Assembly: GCA_032622095.1 (NCBI GenBank)
Contig: CP136061.1
Coordinates: forward strand, 89,890,983 to 89,954,982
From: Siphonodentalium dalli
Taxonomy: Eukaryota; Mollusca; Scaphopoda; Gadilida; Siphonodentaliidae
DNA: 64,000 nt
Direction of reading: 5' to 3'
Shown here: piece after piece, positions 57,988 to 64,000 of the stretch
Numbering within the stretch: the first letter of the stretch is position 1
How the letters are laid out: each line of letters begins with the position of its first letter
Made by a program: the position numbers and the translations under genes
Notes under the pieces: model-generated
Told to the model about the DNA's origin: nothing
What the model saw: only the letters and a program-made list of their open reading frames with translations
The model's database searches: none

Positions 57988-58133
57988 CAATACTGTTTGA
58001 TGAATCGCATGGTTTCTATGCAGCCGTTCCAGAGTTCATTCATAAATGTTAGCTTGAGGCAGTATCCATAATTCACAGGAAACATTCTGTATGGTGGCAT
58101 TGGTCTTGAATTCTTATTTCTAATGGATGATTT
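57988..58133 (-). CDS. Gene 2, exon a
   Basis: A 146-bp open exon ending at donor ATTG|GTAAAA in phase 2, with acceptor TTTCCAGTTAATTTAG at about 58134. It reads RNKNSRPMPPYRMFPVNYGY, CLKLTFMNELWNGCIETMRF, IKQY. The intron to exon b copy 1 is only 58 bases, short but possible. The last bases and donor of this exon are also present upstream of copy 2 as a duplication scar. Other exons of the gene were not found; a B-type MITE and others lie upstream. Confidence 0.5.
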
Positions 58134-58289
58134 CTAAATTAACTGGAAAATTAATTCATCAAAATCTGTGAGTAAAGTAATTGTTTGCATCCAACATTTT
58201 CATGCAGTTTTAATATTAAAGTGATATATCTCATTCAAATGTTTTAAAAGAGAAGTACGTGTAATCACGCAGGCATCGCAAAAATCTAC

Positions 58290-58739
58290 TTAACCCTTTC
58301 AGTGCCAGGGGCCGATCTCATCGGCCCTAATTTACGGTCTGTAAAATCCGCCCTAAAAAATTATATTTTTTTGGGTTGAATTTTTTTTGGGTATGCTTAA
58401 GCTTGCTATAGCGAATTTAAAAACAAACTGGATAAAACCTTAGGGGCATGTTATAACTCAAAACTATCACCATTCATAGTAATAATTTTGATGCCCATGA
58501 AAAACGTAAGATTCCCTGGAACTAAACCTACAAAATAAGTCTGTTAAAGAATATAAGAAAAAATTATTAAAATTGTAAACAATTGTAAAAAATAATAACA
58601 AATGATGAAAAATTGTTAGGCCAATGCATTCTCTTATATATGCGAGGCGACCTATGGTCGACTCGCATATATAAGAGAATGCATTGGCACAGGGTATATG
58701 GGTTGATACAAAAATCGGACCTGGCACTGAAAGGGTTAA
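58290..58739. mobile_element. TTAA-type MITE, CAGTGCCA sub-family, full length
   Basis: Ends TTAACCCTTTCAGTGCCA / TGGCACTGAAAGGGTTAA, hairpin GGCCGATCTCATCGGCC in the left arm and one cassette at 58617-58693. Same orientation as 8144-8595 and about 95% alike by eye. Confidence 0.93.
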
Positions 58740-58888
58740 TACATGTAATCACCATCATTTGTATGGCGCGGACATGGTGAAAATATACAAAACCATCCTT
58801 CGGTTTTGAAAACTATAGTAAAAGGTTCTAATGGAGAAAGCTCTTTATTACATACTGCTTTTGGGCAACGAAAGCATGGATGCTCTTC

Positions 58889-59209
58889 AAACCTTGAAAA
58901 AGTGTCTGCAAATGACATCCACAGATGTTGAATTAAGTGATGCTATCCTGCACAGCGGGCTAGATTTACCAAATTCACCCTCTGGGGACCTCTGCTTAGG
59001 CCTCATCTTCTGGGAAGTATCTATAGTATCAAAATATCATTATTTTTAGTTACTTCTGTTCAGTTTCTATATCCCCTAATTTTCAGAAGATAAATTGCAT
59101 AATCGAGGTGACTAAATGGGTGAACATTAACAACTTCAACTGGAGAACTTCAATCTGATCATAGGTCTCCCATAGAAGTTGAGGCCTAAGCAGAATGAGG
59201 TCCCCAGAG
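58889..59209. mobile_element. Palindromic MITE of the AAGCC family, long form, right end lost
   Basis: AAACCTTGAAAAAGTGTCTG start, decayed first hairpin, unique middle (TCTGGGAAGTATCTATAG), then GCAGAATGAGGTCCCCAGAG, where it stops. Confidence 0.8.
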
Positions 59210-60528
59210 CTCCAACTAGACATTTTGCATGACATGAGGTCTGGGAAAGTCATTTGAACTTTGAAATCATGTTAGGTTCTGGAATAATTTACTGCATGAT
59301 GAATAATATTTGGAGTCTCTGACCTCTGAGGTCTCATCACTTTCTATAAAGCTCTTTGCGTTAATGTAGCTATAGTCAGTCATACATGGCCAACTAAATT
59401 AACTTCAATCACCCCTATTGCGGCATCCCTTCCCGCGCTCTAACAATTTGAAATAATGAATCAGATTCTGCGTCGCGGTATACTAACTTAACCGCCATTT
59501 CGCCACAGGCAAACAGCTTTCCTGTATATGTTTATGCAACACTCTAAATTTGTACTTTGATTTATTTAATACGCAATAACATAACAATCACTAATAATAA
59601 TATTCCGAATGCAAGTTTTACTGGGGGCCCTTCGTGACTTGTTTTATGGGTTCGTTCGTATCAGTGAGCTGTATCCTGCACCATGCAGTTGAACTACCGG
59701 GGAAAGTATTATATTTAACAAGAACCATTAATCTACACTCAATCACCTCCAACCCCAACCCCCACCAAAATATATTTAATATATGCTTTAAATACAATGA
59801 ACCATTACTTATAATTCAACTGTATGATCATCTATTCAGCAACCCCCCAAAAAATACCATTTAATAATGCTCTAAATATAAATTAGCCTGCCATACCATC
59901 ACTGACCATCAGGTCATATTATTACATATCACACTTCTAAAACATAGCCGTTTGAGTACTATGTTAAAACATAGCATAATATATCATGATATCTGATGTC
60001 ATCGCTTCCCATTGAACACTCCCAAACATCCCTCAGTATGTTGGAGCCATAAACTTCCTCCATCCATCGTGCGTGTTGACAGTTACAGAGTGGCCCACCA
60101 TGTGTGTTTTGACTGTTGACCTTTAGCAGGCAATTTACATTCATTAGTGGTTAGGACAGTTGGGAAATTGTCGGAAATTAGTAATAGTTGCTGTTGTCCA
60201 CTTGTCTCATGAGAATTACAGAATTACGCACCCCACCACTTAGCGATCTGCTCTATCGGCAATGTCCCCTCATTATTCATGGCTAATTTACATGTAGCAT
60301 CGAGGATGTCTAATTGATCGATCATTGATCTCTTAAAGCCACACTTAGTGTTTATAATGTCAGTTACACAATTCCTAAAATAACAATGACAATCACTGGA
60401 GTAAAAGCTATATTATACAAATCGTATACACAATTTTAGGTTTAATAAAGTGTTTGAAAACTCTTAGCACAGACAATAAACAAAATATTGTTCTAGAGCA
60501 CTGACTTTATTACTGGAGGATACACATC
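59210..60528. other. Unannotated unique stretch
   Basis: 1.3 kb without recognised repeats, which is unusual here. Open frames at 59634-59864 and 59959-60144 have no matching splice sites. It could hold regulatory DNA or untranslated exons. Confidence 0.4.
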
Positions 60529-60538
60529 ATTGATTCCA

Positions 60539-60933
60539 AAGCCTGCAAATAGAAAGTCTGTCATTTGCAGAATGAGGTCACCAGAGGGTGAATTTAGTGA
60601 TGCTATCCCACATGGTGGGCTAGCATCACAAAATTCACCCTCTGGGGACCTCATCTGCTTAGGCCTTATCTTCTGGGAAGTATTTATAGTCTCAAATTAA
60701 CATTGTTTTTGGTTAATTTTTCCCTTTTGAGAAGTTTCTACATGTATATCGCCTAATTTTCAGAAGATAAAATCAGTCACCTTGACTAACGGGTGAACAT
60801 CACCAACTTTAAATCTGATACATGGTCTCCATAGCAGTTGAGGCCTAAGAATGAGTTTCCGAGAGATAGCTTCACTAAATTCATCCTGTGGGGACCTCAT
60901 TCTGCAAATGACAGACACACTCTTTGTAGGTTT
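60539..60933. mobile_element. Palindromic MITE of the AAGCC family, long form, with near-perfect 10-bp TSD
   Basis: Left end AAGCCTGCAAATAG, right end decayed to CTCTTTGTAGGTTT. Flanks ATTGATTCCA (60529-60538) and GTTGATTCCA (60934-60943) match at 9 of 10. Confidence 0.9.
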
Positions 60934-61037
60934 GTTGATTCCAAACACAGAATTTACCAATAAAACACACTTTTTATTAAAAACGTCTACATGTATTGAC
61001 ATGTCTAATGTGAATCAACCCAAATTAATCGCATATT

Positions 61038-61254
61038 TTAACCCTTTCAGTGCCATGTCCGATTTTTGTATTAACCCATATTTCCTTGATCATTTTTCAA
61101 ATTTATTGATTATAATAATGTGATACATTAATGGAAAGAGCTCTTAGAGCTCTTTCCATCAATGTATCACATTATTATAATCAATAAATTTGAAAAATGA
61201 TCAAGGAAATATGGGTTGATATACAAAAAGCGGACTTGGCACTGAAAGGGTTAA
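61038..61254. mobile_element. TTAA-type MITE with CAGTGCCA ends but a different, fully palindromic interior
   Basis: Ends TTAACCCTTTCAGTGCCA / TGGCACTGAAAGGGTTAA and the next 25 bp as in the sub-family, but instead of the cassette the arms run CTTGATCATTTTTCAAATTT to a centre AGAGCTCTTAGAGCTCT. The 217-bp element is an almost perfect hairpin. Confidence 0.92.
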
Positions 61255-61820
61255 TCAGTCGCTGCTTGTTTCTCACATTTAAAATTATTTACAACATGAA
61301 TTCGCAAAAGTGGATGCTTACAAGCCAATCAATGATCAGACCGAATGCTTTGAGTGTGATTACCAGGAGACTAACTGAGTTCATTTTTAATGCATAAATA
61401 GTTAGAATTTATTGCCTTTATTTTGGAAATGAGTGCATCCCAAATCCATGGTTTGGGGATCTTTGAAACATGACTAATTCACACTCAGTTAGACTATGAA
61501 CTCTGGCGATACACAGAGCAGATTGCACTTTCAGCATTTTCCATGTCAACATCTACTAAGGGCTATCCGCCCAGCTGCTCAGCAGTATAATGAGAGGGAC
61601 AGGCTGCGTCTTGGTTCCCGTCAAATTATCACATCGTCCCAGCGGATGAAGCAGTCGGAACGGCTCTCAGATCATTTACAATTTCTAATATTGATTTATG
61701 AGACGCTGGGATCGGTTGATCTGATCTCGTTACAGATGGAGGTTTATATGATTAGAGGCTAGAAACAATTATCATATTTTCTGTGGCTTTTATAATTTCA
61801 CACTATGGTAATTGAGGAGC
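61255..61820. other. Unique, GC-richer island (61496-61740)
   Basis: The block 61496-61740 is clearly less AT-rich than its flanks and open for 88 codons on the plus strand (rich in Arg, Gln, Ser), with an acceptor-like TTCACACTCAG at 61489. CCCAGCG (61638) and CGCTGGG (61703) face each other. It may be an exon, a structured RNA or a conserved regulatory element; nothing decides. Confidence 0.3.
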
Positions 61821-61925
61821 AAGCCTGCAAATAGTGTGTCTGTCATTTCATAATGATGTCCCCCATAGGGTGACACTATCCCGCACCGTGGGCTAGCATC
61901 ACTGAATTCACATTCTGGGGACCTG
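61821..61925. mobile_element. Palindromic MITE of the AAGCC family, left part only, decayed
   Basis: AAGCCTGCAAATAGTGTGTC start and a heavily mutated first hairpin ending CTGGGGACCTG. Confidence 0.8.
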
Positions 61926-62578
61926 CGTGTCTTGTCCAATATGACTTTTCACGACAACCTGGACTCGTACAAGAAAAACACATACTGTTGTATAATAACT
62001 ATAATAATACATCATGATTCATATAAGAAATGAATGGCGGTTTCAATGTCGTCTTGCTTGACCTCGAGAAAAAATCAGCAAACTGCATGAACCCCAGATG
62101 ACCACATTGAATCCGCCATTTATATTTATATACTTAAATTCATTATCAACTAGGATTGTCTGTCTTTCCCACTACTTATTCAAAATTAAATGTATGCATG
62201 GAGTTCAGTTAGGACAGTTCGAATCCTCACTTTTAGAAACCAAACATTGTGAGAATCCAGTGATGGAGAGCGGAAAAACGCATTTTCACAGTAAAGTATA
62301 CACATATGACGAACTGTCTTGTAATGAATGTAGACGTGTTGATTTCAAGAATGATAATATCTGAAACTAACAATTAAGTTTGGATTGTGGATGATAAGAA
62401 ATTGACAACACGCCGATAGTGATATATTTGTGAGGTCGTGGGTTGTGTAATCAGAGGAGATGAGTTTTAGGTGCATGGTAACAACACTGATTACAGACCA
62501 AAACAAATTGCTTGCTTGCTGAATAGTCAAGCAGTTGTTCATGTCCGACAATCCCCAGTGATTTTCTGGATAAATGTA
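61926..62578. other. Unannotated stretch
   Basis: No repeat recognised. The frame 62098-62364 is open for 88 codons but has no support. Confidence 0.4.
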
Positions 62579-62637
62579 TTCATAAACCTATGAACGACAT
62601 TGAAAGTGACGTCACGTTACGTTCATAGGTTTATGAA
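62579..62637. promoter_or_regulatory. 18-bp perfect hairpin with a CRE palindrome in the loop
   Basis: TTCATAAACCTATGAACG (62579-62596) and its exact complement (62620-62637) enclose a 23-base loop with GTGACGTCAC at 62606-62615, the consensus binding site of CREB/ATF proteins. Whether it is regulatory is inference. Confidence 0.5.
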
Positions 62638-63147
62638 CACATTGACTCAGGGGGGCATGTCTACCGTAATGCTATGGGAAAATCGGAAGCGATACAACGT
62701 GTATGTAAATATATAAAACATGACATTGGATTAGCACTATGAATGCATACTGAGATTTTGAATGTTTGGGTCCTCGAAGGTATTAAACTCTGCCCAAAGT
62801 TATAGTGTCTAAACATCATTATTGTGGAATCAGCTTGTCGTGCCATCCATCTGTCCGTCCGTCCATGAACGCAACTTTGTCCGAGCTTGTATTCCTTCAT
62901 TTTTCAGTCAAATTTGGTACAGATATTTAGTAGTGTTCCTTGGCAACCTGTACACCTTTATGAGTGAAGTTATTCCCCTTTTTCAACAAAGAAATGTTTT
63001 GTAACCCTGTAATTTTACTTTAATTATCCCCATTTTCGACATACGTAATTTGAGGATCAAAAGAGCTATTTCATTTTAATATGGCTACCTTTATAATAGC
63101 CTGTGTGCACTGGGGAGGGGGGCATTGAGACAGTAATGGGACTTTCA
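62638..63147. other. Unannotated stretch
   Basis: GTCCGTCCGTCCATGAACG and CAAATTTGGTACAGATATTT near 62850-62920 resemble the single-copy start of the pearl-like elements. No exon supported. Confidence 0.4.
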
Positions 63148-63364
63148 TACAGTAATGCTCTAATTAATCAACTCCTTAAACACAGCAGAATTATGGGTAA
63201 CTTTTCAGGATTTAGTCGGAAATATGGCTTGTTGCCATTCATCGGAAAGCTCTCCTCGAGAGCTTTCCGATGAATGGCAACAAGCCATATTTCCGACTAA
63301 ATCCTGAAAAGTTACCCATAATTCTGCTGTGTTTAAGGAGTCGATTAATTAGAGCATTACTGTA
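63148..63364. mobile_element. TA-type palindromic MITE, full length, near perfect
   Basis: A 217-bp hairpin, TACAGTAATGCTCTAATTAA to GAGCATTACTGTA, with the centre GGAAAGCTCTCCTCGAGAGC. Only a few mismatches between arms, the best preserved copy in the window. Confidence 0.95.
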
Positions 63365-63560
63365 GTTTTGTTCTTATAATATCTGGCCACTAATAGGTCC
63401 ATAATAGCGATGTCAGCATCTCCATTGATTTATCGTATGCCGGCTAATGGAGACCTAATTGCTGCTGCAGTACATATTCTGTTACAAATTGTAGTTTATC
63501 TAATTACTAGCAACAAGCATAGCAACCTTAGTAATATCATTATACTTGCCTTCCATGCTC

Positions 63561-64000
63561 TGATTTCATGTAATGGTGATGAAAATGACAGTCTTATTGA
63601 TGTATTGCCTTCTACGCTCTGATTTCATTTGATGGTGATGACAGTCTCATAGCGGTTTGCCTTCCAATCTCTGATTTCATGTAATGGTGATGAAAATGAC
63701 AGTTTTATTGAGGTATTGCCTTCTATGCTCTGATTTCATGTAATGGTGATGAAAATGACAGTCTTATTGATGTATTGCTTTCTATGCTCTGATTTCATTT
63801 GATGGTGATAACAGTCTCATAGAGGTTTGCCTTCCAATCTCTGATTTCATTTGAAGGTGATGAAAATGACAGTCTTATAGAGGTATTGCCTTCTACGCTT
63901 TGATTTCATTTGATGGTGATGAAAATGACAGTCTCATAGAGGTTTGCCTTCCAATCTCTGATTTCATGTAATGGTGACGAAAATGACATGCTTGTACAGA
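63561..64000. repeat. Minisatellite of 59/52-bp units in a 170-bp trimer, continuing past the window
   Basis: TGATTTCATGTAATGGTGAT-like starts at 63561, 63620, 63672, 63731, 63790, 63842, 63901 and 63959. Spacings are 59, 52, 59, then 59, 52, 59: a 170-bp three-unit higher-order repeat in which the short unit lacks AAAATGA. Confidence 0.92.

Larger units (their letters stand above)
56791..57994. repeat. Tandem duplication of about 0.6 kb containing an exon
   Basis: 56791-57333 (GGATTAGGCATCCTTTTCAG to GACTGGTTTTACCAATA) is repeated at 57451-57994, about 660 bp apart, with only a few percent difference. A 110-bp unrelated segment lies between. It duplicates gene 2 exon b with both of its splice sites. 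Confidence 0.9.

Noticed and set aside
58736-58918. Cys-rich minus-strand frame (CFRCPKAVCNKE) as a zinc-finger exon
   Set aside because: It lies between two MITEs, begins in one of them, the cysteine spacing fits no known finger and no splice sites pair with it.
4840-61254. TTAACCC termini as telomeric repeats
   Set aside because: They occur singly at element ends, not as tandem TTAGGG/CCCTAA arrays.

Overview
The window looks like intergenic and intronic DNA from a marine invertebrate. It is AT-rich, its genes are split by introns with GT/AG borders, no operons are seen, and most of the bases are short non-autonomous transposons and satellites. A bilaterian, most likely a mollusc such as a bivalve, is an inference. 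It rests on two elements with the architecture described for bivalve 'pearl' (Helentron-related) elements and on non-LTR retrotransposon remains. No rRNA, tRNA or CRISPR array was recognised.

Host genes. Gene 1 lies on the minus strand from 27137 down to 7367. Five exons (26927-27137, 20857-20996, 19895-20084, 8911-9003, 7367-7779) have consensus splice sites and matching phases, and join to a 348-residue protein of unknown identity with a possible coiled coil and a C-terminal EYQ-type motif. Gene 2 is a minus-strand fragment near 57102-58133: one exon followed by two tandem copies of the next exon, both open and in frame. Two plus-strand exons at 56275-56379 and 56492-56554 may belong to a third gene; a MITE sits at its last exon edge. 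All other candidate exons are weak.

Mobile DNA. Most of the window is palindromic MITEs. One group has TTAA termini (piggyBac-like by termini only), in several sub-families with different ends that share one hairpin cassette of about 75 bp (core GCGAGTCGACCATAGGTCGC). A second group is TA-flanked with ends CAGTAATGCCC, a 217-bp near-perfect palindrome (Tc1/mariner-like by ends). A third has ends AAGCCTTG or AAGCCTGC and 10-bp target-site duplications (Mutator-like by TSD length). Two pearl-like elements with 164-bp monomers lie at 43318-46600 and, inverted, at 51512-55555. The first sits in the apex of another palindrome; the second is split by a 5'-truncated LINE with a long intact reverse transcriptase frame.

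Satellites. 21141-26640 is a C-rich satellite with a higher-order period of 1.89 kb that fills almost all of gene 1 intron 1. 36713-39330 is a 47-bp satellite of about 56 copies that grew inside a MITE whose unexpanded relative is at 3768-4242. Smaller arrays lie at 1031-1135, 18050-18240, 18775-18880, 20370-20440 and 63561-64000 (a 170-bp trimer repeat).

The genes show no joint pathway. The most interesting content is how the repeats are built: swapped hairpin cassettes, a satellite born from a transposon, nested insertions, and an intron made of G-rich satellite RNA.
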